Shown: positions 53,543-61,485 of the stretch, piece after piece
Layout: each line of letters begins with the position of its first letter
How positions within the stretch are numbered: position 1 is the first letter of the stretch
NCBI RefSeq assembly: GCF_000244755.1
Contig: NZ_AHOO02000007.1
Coordinates: forward strand, 1-64,000
From: Leptospira licerasiae serovar Varillal str. VAR 010
Lineage (GTDB): Bacteria; Spirochaetota; Leptospiria; Leptospirales; Leptospiraceae
Direction: 5' to 3'
Length of the DNA stretch: 64,000 bases
Translations under genes and position numbers: made by a program
The notes under the pieces: model-generated
The model's input: only the letters and a program-made list of their open reading frames with translations
Databases searched by the model: none
Told to the model about the DNA's origin: nothing

Positions 53543-54451
53543 ATGAGTGAAAAGCTTTTCCTTCATCCATTTCATATTCTAAAAGCGACTCCGGAAGAAC
53601 GGACCGGAGCGATCCGAATTCTAATTCGTGCTTCATCCGAGAAAGAGGATCGTCAAGGCGAGATTATTCTTAAATCAGCCTATGACGACCCAAGTATGCG
53701 CGCTCAGTTCAAAGCGCAAGGGTATCTAGATTATAATCATTTAACGGATCTTATAGACAAGGAGATTCGAGAGAAAAAACCAAACGCCGTCGAACTTGTT
53801 GAACTCCAAAAAGCAAAATCAGCGGCTATCATCGGATCCCCGGAAGAAATCGGGACTAAGAGTGATTTTCCTTCCTCACTTGGAATCAAGGAAGAAGGGT
53901 TATACATAGTCGGGCGCTTGTTTCCTGGAAACTCCTTTGTAGAAGAAATTCGAAAAGGGTTACAAGCGGGCTTTAACGGATGGGGAGCTTCCGTATCCGG
54001 TTTCGCTAGCCCAAACGACGTTGATAAAAACCGGATCAAGCGAATTCAACTTCGAAAGTGTGCAATCGCTCCTTTACAAGAAGTTATAAACCCTGACACA
54101 TCTGTGCAACTGCTAAAAGGGGCAGTGATGCTACGGGATTTGCATAAATCCGTATTAGAAAACTCGAATTTAGAATATGAAAACGAACGAGAGAAGGAGG
54201 TAGAAGATTCCAGAATTTCTGAGTTAGAAAGAAAAATCGTAGGGTTATCAAGACTAATCTACTCGGTACCTTCGATACAAGACCAAACCCTAAACCAAAT
54301 ATTAACCGATGTCGAAAGTTTAACTGAGACTGGAAGTATGGATCTTCGTACTTCCGCAATAAGAAATTATCTTAGAGATACATACGGCTTTGATAACAGC
54401 GATCTAGAAAGCCTTTCGGACGCGATCTTCCTAAACCTTAACGGAGGATAA
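53543..54451 (+). CDS. Prohead maturation protease-like protein
   Basis: A 302-aa protein. Features of XkdF/HK97-type proheads: SSEKEDRQGEIILKSAYDDP, LDYNHLTD (the NH motif of the catalytic His, about residue 73), SLGIKEEGLYIVGRLFPGN and NGWGASVSGFAS (putative catalytic Ser region, about 150). It is followed at once by a scaffold-like protein and the capsid protein, the canonical order. ACGATT lies 30 nt upstream of the start, a weaker copy of the late element. Confidence 0.65.
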   Translation: MSEKLFLHPFHILKATPEERTGAIRILIRASSEKEDRQGEIILKSAYDDPSMRAQFKAQGYLDYNHLTDLIDKEIREKKPNAVELVELQKAKSAAIIGSPEEIGTKSDFPSSLGIKEEGLYIVGRLFPGNSFVEEIRKGLQAGFNGWGASVSGFASPNDVDKNRIKRIQLRKCAIAPLQEVINPDTSVQLLKGAVMLRDLHKSVLENSNLEYENEREKEVEDSRISELERKIVGLSRLIYSVPSIQDQTLNQILTDVESLTETGSMDLRTSAIRNYLRDTYGFDNSDLESLSDAIFLNLNGG

Positions 54452-54452
54452 T

Positions 54453-55247
54453 GTGTTCAAGGACGCGATAGAAAGACTGAAAAGCAGAAATTCAAAACGA
54501 ATTTCAGATAAAAATAAAACCATTTCCAAAAGCGAACCCCAAGGTGGTTCTCCCGATTTACCTGCGTTGGCAGGTGAGGTAACGGAGTTATTGGATTCCG
54601 GAACTGTTTCTCCGGAGACAGAAAAAGTAAAAGATTGGGCTGTCTCAAAAGGAATCTCCGAAGTCGATGCTCAGGATTTTGCAGAAGAGGTCATCAGTGC
54701 CTATTTTGAAACTCCTTCCGAAGATCAAAAGTCCGATACGAGTGTTACTAAATCCGAATTAGGAACGGAAGACGAAGATAAAGATAAGGAGAAGAAGGAA
54801 AAGAAAAATCCAGAAGAGGAAGACGAAGAAAAAGAGAAAGAAATTGAAAAAGCAGGATTTCAATTTCTGCAAAAAATCGAAAACCTCGTTCTCGCATTAA
54901 AGTCCGACATTTCTGTTCTTGCAGAAAGTCTAGAATTTGTGATGGACCAGGTTGATAAACAATCCAGTCTTTCTCGCGAGATTCAAAGATTAAAAAGCCA
55001 ACTAGGCGACATCGCAAATAAGCCTGCTAGTTCAAAAACTCCAGTAACACAAGCAAATCCGATCCAAGTTGCAAAGACTGAAGGTTTAATTCCGTTCAAC
55101 GAACGAGAAAAATACGGGAAATTAATCCTTAAAGGAATCGAAGCTGGAACTTGCCAAATTGAGGACATTAACTTTTTCGAAACTACGGGTCGTCTTTCCG
55201 AAAGGGCCTTAGCTTTTGCTAATGAAGCAAACGGGGTGCAAAAGTAA
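54453..55247 (+). CDS. Scaffold-like protein
   Basis: A 264-aa, very acidic/basic, coiled-coil protein (KDKEKKEKKNPEEEDEEKEKEIE around residues 107-135; FQFLQKIENLVLALKSDISVLAESLEFVMDQVDKQ) with a distinct C-terminal helix-turn region. GTG 54453 follows the protease stop and a GGAGG ribosome site. Its last base overlaps the capsid start. Position and composition fit a capsid scaffold; it could instead be a protease-associated linker. Confidence 0.6.
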   Translation: MFKDAIERLKSRNSKRISDKNKTISKSEPQGGSPDLPALAGEVTELLDSGTVSPETEKVKDWAVSKGISEVDAQDFAEEVISAYFETPSEDQKSDTSVTKSELGTEDEDKDKEKKEKKNPEEEDEEKEKEIEKAGFQFLQKIENLVLALKSDISVLAESLEFVMDQVDKQSSLSREIQRLKSQLGDIANKPASSKTPVTQANPIQVAKTEGLIPFNEREKYGKLILKGIEAGTCQIEDINFFETTGRLSERALAFANEANGVQK

Positions 55248-56698
55248 TGAACGGCCCCCATACTTTAGATCAACTATTAGAAATTAAAAAAGCCTTTGAG
55301 GCGAACACAGCACAGAACGGAGCGTCACCTTTTATCGATTATGGATCGAGCGGTGCCACTCTGTCCATGCAATCTCTGGACAAGACTTTCGTTGCGATCG
55401 TATCCACTGACAGAGATTTTAAATTCTTAAAACAAACTCCAAAACGGCAAATTAACCAGGTTCTTGCGGAGTACAATAAGAATCGGTCACACGGTGGAGG
55501 TTGGTATAACACATCCTATATAGGCCAATCGGATGAGCCTGAGTTTAGAGACGCAGAAATCCAAAGGTTGTATGACGAGGTAAACTACGTCGCCGAAGGA
55601 TTCGCATTTAACAAAGTTGTAGATACAGTAACAAACGTACAAGATCCAGAAATCATCCAATCGAACGCCGCTTTAAGACGCGGAATGGAAAACATGATGC
55701 GTTCGTATTGGTTTGGAAATAAATCCATAAACAAATACAACCAAGATGGTTTCGTTACTAAGATCTCAAATCTTGGATCGGAATTTGTAACTGATGCAAG
55801 AGGCCAACTCCCAAGTGCAGATGAAATCAAAGAGTTCACATCGAAAATCAGAACCAGGTACTTCGGCCTTGCAAACCAAATGTGGATGCACAACACCACA
55901 AAAGCGTTGTATGACCAGATCTATGATTTCGCAGGTCAGGCCAAAGTATTACAAAACAATAATCATGGTCCAAACTCAGTAGGATTAGGAAATATCGTTC
56001 CTCATATCTGGGATTCTAACGCTGCGAATAATATGGTAACGCTAGAGGACGATATCTGGATGGATCGTCACGATTGGGAAGTCCCAAAACGATTAGATTC
56101 CAATGGAAATTTAGTAGAAGGTCCAACATCCGACACAGATTCACCGGAAACTCCTGTAATTGCATTAGCCGCGATTCCATCGGTAACAGGATCTAAGTTC
56201 GACGTAAGTTATTCAGGAGCATATAAATACAGAGCATGTGCAGGTAATTTACGTCACTGGTCTGCTGCTTGCGTAGTAGATACTGAGACTGTAAACACAG
56301 GCGGCGGAGTAGAAATCACTCTTACACCGGGTAATTCCGGTCCACCTACTACTCGGTTTGCGATATTCAGAGAAACGACTCCGGCGAGCGGAATCATCCG
56401 CTACATGGTAGAAGTTGTCCGAAACAATTCAGGTCCTACCACCATCTACCAGGATTTGAATTTCGATCTTCCAGGAACTACTATTATGATCCTGGGGGAT
56501 TTCAATGCACAATCTGGTACTGATGAGAATAGAACATTCATTCTTTCGGAACTCTTAGGATTTACAAAATCACTATTTCCTTATGGAGCAGGCGGAAGGT
56601 TAAGGTTACGCCAAGGACTAGTTGAGCACTATGGAGTAATGCAAATCTTAGCTCCAGAAAAGTTCCGAGTCTTTAAAAACGTTCCAGTAAAACGTTAA
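55247..56698 (+). CDS. Major capsid protein with inserted beta domain
   Basis: A 483-aa protein. N-terminal arm and HK97-like core (LEIKKAFEANTAQNG..., LSMQSLDKTFVAIVSTDRDFKFLKQTPKRQI; NMMRSYWFGNK; TRYFGLANQMWMHNTTKALYDQIYDFAGQ). Between about residues 295 and 400 sits a Thr/Ser/Gly-rich Ig- or fibronectin-like segment (IPSVTGSKFDVSYSGAYKYRACAG...), then the core resumes (FILSELLGFTKSLFPYGAGGRLRLRQGLVEHYGVMQI). The insertion probably projects from the shell. Followed by a strong terminator, as often for capsid genes. Confidence 0.8.
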   Translation: MNGPHTLDQLLEIKKAFEANTAQNGASPFIDYGSSGATLSMQSLDKTFVAIVSTDRDFKFLKQTPKRQINQVLAEYNKNRSHGGGWYNTSYIGQSDEPEFRDAEIQRLYDEVNYVAEGFAFNKVVDTVTNVQDPEIIQSNAALRRGMENMMRSYWFGNKSINKYNQDGFVTKISNLGSEFVTDARGQLPSADEIKEFTSKIRTRYFGLANQMWMHNTTKALYDQIYDFAGQAKVLQNNNHGPNSVGLGNIVPHIWDSNAANNMVTLEDDIWMDRHDWEVPKRLDSNGNLVEGPTSDTDSPETPVIALAAIPSVTGSKFDVSYSGAYKYRACAGNLRHWSAACVVDTETVNTGGGVEITLTPGNSGPPTTRFAIFRETTPASGIIRYMVEVVRNNSGPTTIYQDLNFDLPGTTIMILGDFNAQSGTDENRTFILSELLGFTKSLFPYGAGGRLRLRQGLVEHYGVMQILAPEKFRVFKNVPVKR

Positions 56699-56703
56699 GA
56701 AGG

Positions 56704-56732
56704 AAGCCGGGGTTTAAAATCCCGGCTTTTTT
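56704..56732 (+). terminator. Intrinsic terminator after the capsid gene
   Basis: AAGCCGGG-GTTTAAAAT-CCCGGCTT followed by six T. A strong GC stem 5 bp beyond the capsid stop. The next ATG (56733) abuts the T-tract, so read-through or leaky termination is needed to express the following genes. Confidence 0.85.
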
Positions 56733-57470
56733 ATGAATTACGAAACTCTTTACGACCAAGGTAAGTTTCCAAGAACAAAAACAATCCTTGGACAAATTGC
56801 TAAACTTGCTCAAAAGTCTTGGACTCAGAATACTCTATCTGTGCGCCCTGCGTGGTGGGGTAGGCAAGCTATTTCGAATTCCACTGGTGGTGGTGGAGGG
56901 ATACTCATTCGGAAAATTCCGGGAGGTTATCAAGTATATCATCCAAACAAAGGAAAATACAATTACATGAAAGTAATTGAGAAGGGAAGGTCCCGCTATA
57001 ACATGAAGGAGGCTTTGTTAAGTGGGAAAAGAGCAAGGATGGGGAAAAGAGGTCCTTACGTTGTAATTCCCTTAAGTAAAAATGAGGACGGATCACCAGT
57101 TGGTCCGATGAAAAACGAAATCAATTCGGTTATTACAAAGACAGGTAGCTATAAAGAAGAAAACGCTAGGGGGCAATTAGTTCCTAGGAATAGATACAAA
57201 TATCGAAAGGACCCTGGAATGACTGGCAGAGGAAATGTATTTGCCGTTGAGCAAAAATACAAGAACGGGAAGGTCCAAAGATCCTTTATGAAATTCGTTA
57301 CGGTTACAGAAAGGTCTAGAGGATTTAACTATCCTCAAATACCAGCACAGCGGATCCAGGAGGGAGTTAAAAAGGATGTGGATAAAGCTTTACGTTCAAA
57401 AACTTTAAAGAAGGCAGTCGCTTCCGACATGAAAGGTTTAATCGTAGAGCTATTAAGTAAGAAAAAGTAA
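56733..57470 (+). CDS. Neck/tail-completion-like basic protein
   Basis: A 245-aa, strongly basic protein (many Lys/Arg; GRSRYNMKEALLSGKRARMGKRGPYVVIPLSKN, QRIQEGVKKDVDKALRSK at the end) with the feel of HK97 gp10/virion-morphogenesis proteins. The start lies directly on the terminator T-tract with no ribosome site, so translation may depend on read-through from capsid mRNA, or a later start is used. Assignment from position and composition. Confidence 0.5.
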   Translation: MNYETLYDQGKFPRTKTILGQIAKLAQKSWTQNTLSVRPAWWGRQAISNSTGGGGGILIRKIPGGYQVYHPNKGKYNYMKVIEKGRSRYNMKEALLSGKRARMGKRGPYVVIPLSKNEDGSPVGPMKNEINSVITKTGSYKEENARGQLVPRNRYKYRKDPGMTGRGNVFAVEQKYKNGKVQRSFMKFVTVTERSRGFNYPQIPAQRIQEGVKKDVDKALRSKTLKKAVASDMKGLIVELLSKKK

Positions 57471-57477
57471 CCGATAA
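57471..57477 (+). promoter_or_regulatory. CCGATAA element after the stop of the neck-like gene
   Basis: CCGATAAC immediately follows the stop and begins 35 nt before ATG 57506. Upstream TAAGTAAG (57454) could be a poor -35. Confidence 0.45.
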
Positions 57478-57505
57478 CAAAGATCTAAAACTACCTTAGA
57501 CCAAA

Positions 57506-58282
57506 ATGGATTATGATCTTCGGGAAGAGGAAGATAGAAAAAGAGATGGTAGGGATAAAGGTGCTATTTTAGTCACTTATGCGGTTCCGCCAGAAGACGC
57601 AGTTGTAGAATATCTTTCTTTAACTCTTCCACTTACCGGCCTTTCAGATCGTAAAATCGATGCACCAATTATCCACGGCCATCCACTATTCACAGAAGGA
57701 ATTTCTCAATCAGGTACAAACTCTCAATTTCCAAAGATAGGTGTAGAGTGGGTAAGAGATATTCCAACTCAATCCCTAGGTTTGAACGAAAAACATTTCA
57801 AAAACTCAGAAGAGTTTGTTCAATATCTAAATGAAATCGTAAAAAGATCGGACTCAAAAAGAGCAGCACCTAAGTCATTAATAGATAAATTCGCTCAGGA
57901 GAAATATTTTCAGGAATTTTCCCACCATGTGGAATCAGAAATTGCGATTGTAGGATTTGCTTCCGGTCATGCAGGAAGGAAAACATCGCAATGGTTGTTT
58001 GAGACTGTCCATTCTATTCTTCTTTTAATGGAAAATGATCTTCCTATTCTTTATCCAGGTTGCCGAGTTTTACTTCCGGATTCCGCTGAACCAAATCTTA
58101 ATACACAAGATTTTCCAGAGCCCCTTTGGGGATTTGAAATCACTGTAAGAATTCTCCAAGTCCGTTCGATTTTCAGAACGAAACCATCCTACCTATTTCC
58201 CGATATAAAAGGCTACGAAATACATTTGAAGGGAAGTAAGTCCAGATTCGAAGGAGGCTTCGGACTGGCGGATTACCCTTAA
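57506..58282 (+). CDS. Hypothetical neck or tail-terminator protein
   Basis: A 258-aa protein, acidic start (DYDLREEEDRKRDGRDKG), alpha/beta body (SEIAIVGFASGHAGRKTSQWLFETVHSILLLMENDLPILYPGC). It shares one base with the next gene and precedes the sheath, where tail-terminator or completion proteins are encoded in contractile phages. No family seen. Confidence 0.5.
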   Translation: MDYDLREEEDRKRDGRDKGAILVTYAVPPEDAVVEYLSLTLPLTGLSDRKIDAPIIHGHPLFTEGISQSGTNSQFPKIGVEWVRDIPTQSLGLNEKHFKNSEEFVQYLNEIVKRSDSKRAAPKSLIDKFAQEKYFQEFSHHVESEIAIVGFASGHAGRKTSQWLFETVHSILLLMENDLPILYPGCRVLLPDSAEPNLNTQDFPEPLWGFEITVRILQVRSIFRTKPSYLFPDIKGYEIHLKGSKSRFEGGFGLADYP

Positions 58283-58506
58283 TGGAAAAAGAGAACTCGC
58301 TATTAGATAAGAACAAAATTATATCGGATGATCGAAAGAATCTTTCGAATACAGGAAAGAAGAAGAGTAGTCCAGAGGAATTTCTATTTCAGAAAGAAAA
58401 ATCACTTGGGAAGCCCATTACTCCAAGGTTCCGAGAATTATTTTACCGTAAGTTCAAAGAACTAAAAGATCCAGAGCTTGCTTGGAGTTCCATTTATGGG
58501 AACTAG
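58282..58506 (+). CDS. Small charged hypothetical protein
   Basis: A 74-aa hydrophilic protein (SLLDKNKIISDDRKNLSNTGKKKSSPEEF, then LFYRKFKELKDPELAWSSIYG). Its end overlaps the sheath start. The FKELKDPELAW ending resembles small tail-completion proteins, but this is weak. Confidence 0.45.
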   Translation: MEKENSLLDKNKIISDDRKNLSNTGKKKSSPEEFLFQKEKSLGKPITPRFRELFYRKFKELKDPELAWSSIYGN

Positions 58507-60301
58507 AGATGTCGAGTTTTTAGGTCGAGGATATGTTCGTCCGGGAGCTCGAGGTGCATTTCGCACGGCTTCCCCTCCAAGTGGAAGCTCTCCAGATTTC
58601 AATACTTTAATTCTTATCGGCCAATCAGATAACGGATACGATGCAAACGACTCAAATCTTGAATATTCGAAAAGGGTTATGGAATTCGGAAGTACTGAAG
58701 AATCCAGATCTCTTCTTTCAAGTGGCGACATAGCGGATGCGATAGAAAACGCTTTCTCTCCATCCAGGGATTCTCGGTTCTCATCAGGACCAATCCTTAT
58801 AAAAGCAATTTGTGTAAATCCGAACGTGGCCGCCGAAGCCGAGGTAGAAGCCACAGGATATAAAGTCAAAGCAGTCATACCAGGACCTAAAGGAAATCAA
58901 ATCCGATTCAGAATTTCAGGTGGTGGTACAATTATACAAATCGGAGATGCAAATAATATTCAAACATCGACTGCATTAGAGTCCCGAGAATTAGAAATAG
59001 AATACTCCGGAGATGCTGCAAGTGCAGGTTTGCTTTTCGATGGAACAAACTTTTCTGTTACATTGCCCACTGGAACAGGTGCTTCTACGGACGGATCTAC
59101 AAGTTTCTCTGCAAATATAAAAGATTACACGACCCTTTTTGCTTTGTCAGAGTATATAAATTCAAAATTAGGATTTACATGTAGAATTCTCTCTCAGCCG
59201 GACAGAAAGACAAATACCTTAGATCATATTATAGCTTCCGATTCTTTAGAGATTAAAGGAAGTCCGAAAGTCCTCCATTCGCTTTTAACCCAACAAGAAC
59301 GATATTTCAGAGGTCAAGGACTGGCTGAAATTGTCGCAGGTCCTATAAGAAAGCCCCTTGCGGATATGGTAAGTTTTAAATATTTATCAGGTGGCGCAAC
59401 TGGAGTCCCAAGTGTTACGAACTGGCTTGATGCTATCGATTTGGTTTTTGATACTGAAGTTGCAAAAGGTTTTTATATTAATGTTTGCACAGATTTGGAA
59501 GTAGTTCGTCTTTATTTAGCGGATAAACTTGCAAGGTCAAATTCTCCGGAGGGATCGGATGAGAGGTTTGGAGGGGCAGGTTTAGATACTACAAAGACAG
59601 TAGATGAAAGAATAGATGATATCAAAAATACAAATTCTGAATTCTTAACGTTAGGGTTTTCTCCTGTGATGACCCGGATGGCTGATCGGATTACAGATAA
59701 AACCTATTCCGGGTGGATGATTGCAGTAATTCATAATGCAATCAAAGCTGCTGCAAATATTCGAGAGACTCCTACAAACAAAGATCTTAATATTAAAGAT
59801 TCACCCGAGAAACTAACAAAGCCCCAAATAGGCAAGGTAATCCGCGCCGGTGGTTTAATTGTGACTCGAAAAGCGAACAACGGACCGTTCCGGATTGAGT
59901 TTGCTCTTACTTCATACCAAGCAGAGAATCTAATTCTAAACCAAACCTCTACAGTTTGCACTGCTCTTGCGATTGTAAAAGATTTAAGGGAATGGTTAGA
60001 TTCGACCTTAGTTGGAGAAGTTCCTACAGATCCATCCGCAATAGGATCAAATCTAACGGACGCTGATATTAGAACTGCACTGGTGCAGAGATTTAGATAT
60101 GTATATATTGCTTCGAGAGGATGGCTTACCAGAAACATTTATAACAGTGCTCCCGCGTTCGATGAAAACTTCACAATTCGAGCAGATGGGGATGTAAGAT
60201 ATTTTATTTTCCCAGACGGAACGATTGTTAGTCCGCTGAATTTCTTATTCTTCTTACTTGGCCTAGATGTAGTTCGAGGAACAAGCACAAGTTCCCAATA
60301 A
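58496..60301 (+). CDS. Contractile tail sheath protein
   Basis: About 601 aa. ATG 58496 (MGTRDVEFLGRGYVRPGARG) is preferred to TTG 58478, because GGAG lies 8 nt before it and the start overlaps the previous gene by 11 bp. The sheath plan is visible: N-terminal NTLILIGQSDNGYD, a domain GYKVKAVIPGPKGNQIRFRISGG, a protease-resistant region, and a C-terminal domain (GVRGTSTSSQ end; LVQRFRYVYIASRGWLTRNIYNSAPAFDENFTI). Forms the contractile sheath around the tube, confirming a myovirus-type tail. Confidence 0.82.
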   Translation: MGTRDVEFLGRGYVRPGARGAFRTASPPSGSSPDFNTLILIGQSDNGYDANDSNLEYSKRVMEFGSTEESRSLLSSGDIADAIENAFSPSRDSRFSSGPILIKAICVNPNVAAEAEVEATGYKVKAVIPGPKGNQIRFRISGGGTIIQIGDANNIQTSTALESRELEIEYSGDAASAGLLFDGTNFSVTLPTGTGASTDGSTSFSANIKDYTTLFALSEYINSKLGFTCRILSQPDRKTNTLDHIIASDSLEIKGSPKVLHSLLTQQERYFRGQGLAEIVAGPIRKPLADMVSFKYLSGGATGVPSVTNWLDAIDLVFDTEVAKGFYINVCTDLEVVRLYLADKLARSNSPEGSDERFGGAGLDTTKTVDERIDDIKNTNSEFLTLGFSPVMTRMADRITDKTYSGWMIAVIHNAIKAAANIRETPTNKDLNIKDSPEKLTKPQIGKVIRAGGLIVTRKANNGPFRIEFALTSYQAENLILNQTSTVCTALAIVKDLREWLDSTLVGEVPTDPSAIGSNLTDADIRTALVQRFRYVYIASRGWLTRNIYNSAPAFDENFTIRADGDVRYFIFPDGTIVSPLNFLFFLLGLDVVRGTSTSSQ

Positions 60302-60311
60302 GTTAAATTTA

Positions 60312-60318
60312 ACGATAC
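60312..60318 (+). promoter_or_regulatory. ACGATAC element before the tube gene
   Basis: One mismatch to CCGATA, 32 nt upstream of ATG 60344; same spacing as the other copies. Confidence 0.4.
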
Positions 60319-60343
60319 TTGATCTTTCTCCAGAAAATGGGGA

Positions 60344-60772
60344 ATGGCAAGTCAGAGACCAAATCCGGATATTCTAACCGGGAACGATGCGATTGTAAAA
60401 CTAAATGGGATCGCTGTCGGCTTTATGAAAAGCCTTTCAGTGACCATAAACAACCATGTAGAGCGTATCCAAGCAATCGGATACAGAAAGCCCCGAGGTC
60501 TAAAGTCCCTTGATTGGCAAGGTTCCGCATCCGCTGAATTTCATATTCTTCGAAGCGCACAAGAAGGCGTTGCGTATATCAACTCAAACGACGATGCCCG
60601 AGCAGATGACCTATATGATATTTTAATAATAGATAAATCTACGGGTCGAAGAGTTGGGCTCCTTACCGGTGCAGTCCAAACCGACGGGTTCAATTTAAGT
60701 AACAACGAATTTTCTGGGCGAAATGTAGAGTTTGAACTTCTAGATTTCGAACCTCTTGAAGCGTACAACTAA
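60344..60772 (+). CDS. Tail tube protein
   Basis: A 142-aa protein with tube features: GNDAIVKLNGIAVGFMKSLSVTINNHVERIQAIG (the beta hairpin that stacks between rings), SLDWQGSASAEFHI, and a C-terminal strand FSGRNVEFELLDFEPLEAYN. Located directly between sheath and chaperone genes, the canonical tail order. Confidence 0.82.
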   Translation: MASQRPNPDILTGNDAIVKLNGIAVGFMKSLSVTINNHVERIQAIGYRKPRGLKSLDWQGSASAEFHILRSAQEGVAYINSNDDARADDLYDILIIDKSTGRRVGLLTGAVQTDGFNLSNNEFSGRNVEFELLDFEPLEAYN

Positions 60773-60782
60773 GAGGTGATGA

Positions 60783-61427
60783 ATGAATATTTTATCACCC
60801 AACCGTAAGATAATTCTTAAGGCAAGCTTAGAAGGAAAGTCTCTAACTTTTGACGCTGAACTCGCAGTACCGAGGGTACGAATCGATATTGATTTGGCAG
60901 TAGGCCGAAGACTTGGTGGGGTTTCGTTAGAATCAATTCCGTCAACTACTCTCGGATATATCTATGCAATTCAAACCTTAGATCAAGTAGTTAAAAGTTT
61001 ACCTGAAGATTTTCCGGAAATTCGAACGTTTGAAGAAATTGACGATCAGAATTTCGTAATCGAACTTTTTAACGACTACGACAAACAAGACCGTGCCTTT
61101 CAGGCCGAATTAAAAAAAAATAACAACCCTAACCGCACTCGAGGATCCCGAGACAATTCTAGATCTCTTTCTACTGAAAGAATTCGGGATAATTCCGGAA
61201 GGGATGAACAAGGGGAATCTATTTTTCTCCCAGAAGAAGTTTCTACTAGAAGCGACAGCGAAAGTAGACTTCCAGAGATACAAAAGAAAGATCAATCTGA
61301 TTCTCACAAAAAAGCAAATTCAAGCGATGCAAGCGAGCGAGTTCCTATCGGATATAAGCCCTTCGATGGCACATATCCTGGAAGAACACGGAGGGTATTC
61401 CGAAGAAATGCTACAGAAGGAGGGTGA
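60783..61427 (+). CDS. Tail assembly chaperone, short-frame reading
   Basis: Residues 1-112 (SPNRKIILKASLEGKSLTFDAELAVPRVRIDIDLAVG..., DKQDRAFQAELKK) look like the conserved N-terminal half of lambda G/Mu gp41-type chaperones. After the A9 run (61112-61120) this frame turns into a Ser/Arg/Asp-rich, unprotein-like stretch of about 100 residues. If the run is really ten A, the frame ends at once with TAA, giving a short chaperone like lambda G. The productive continuation is probably the frame at 61117-61485. Confidence 0.65.
   Translation: MNILSPNRKIILKASLEGKSLTFDAELAVPRVRIDIDLAVGRRLGGVSLESIPSTTLGYIYAIQTLDQVVKSLPEDFPEIRTFEEIDDQNFVIELFNDYDKQDRAFQAELKKNNNPNRTRGSRDNSRSLSTERIRDNSGRDEQGESIFLPEEVSTRSDSESRLPEIQKKDQSDSHKKANSSDASERVPIGYKPFDGTYPGRTRRVFRRNATEGG
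61112..61120 (+). promoter_or_regulatory. A9 slippery run for chaperone frameshift
   Basis: Nine A following GAATT. The overlapping frame opens exactly here (TAA at 61111-61113), so the shift must occur at this run. It needs -2/+1 on the given sequence, or -1 if a tenth A was lost in sequencing. Confidence 0.6.
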
Positions 61428-61485
61428 GTTAAAACGAAAAGAAATCCTTCGGAAAATCCAAGATGAGCTAAGAGAATATGAATGA
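61117..61485 (+). CDS. Tail assembly chaperone, frameshift extension (GT/gp42-like)
   Basis: Open from the A-run to 61485. It reads TTLTALEDPETILDLF, LLKEFGIIPEGMNKGN, FLLEATAKVDFQRYKRK and ends with LSDISPSMAHILEEHGGYSEEML plus a charged helix. An internal ATG at 61204 lies deep in the frame without a convincing ribosome site, so it is probably joined to the upstream 112 residues (fusion about 234 aa). In lambda and Mu the long chaperone form is required to assemble the tail around the tape measure. It overlaps the tape-measure gene by 8 bp. Confidence 0.65.
   Translation, partial: KITTLTALEDPETILDLFLLKEFGIIPEGMNKGNLFFSQKKFLLEATAKVDFQRYKRKINLILTKKQIQAMQASEFLSDISPSMAHILEEHGGYSEEMLQKEGELKRKEILRKIQDELREYE

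Noticed and set aside
61204..61485. Independent 93-aa gene starting at ATG 61204
   Set aside because: The frame is open and protein-like for 28 codons upstream back to the A9 run, so it is better explained as a frameshift extension of the chaperone.
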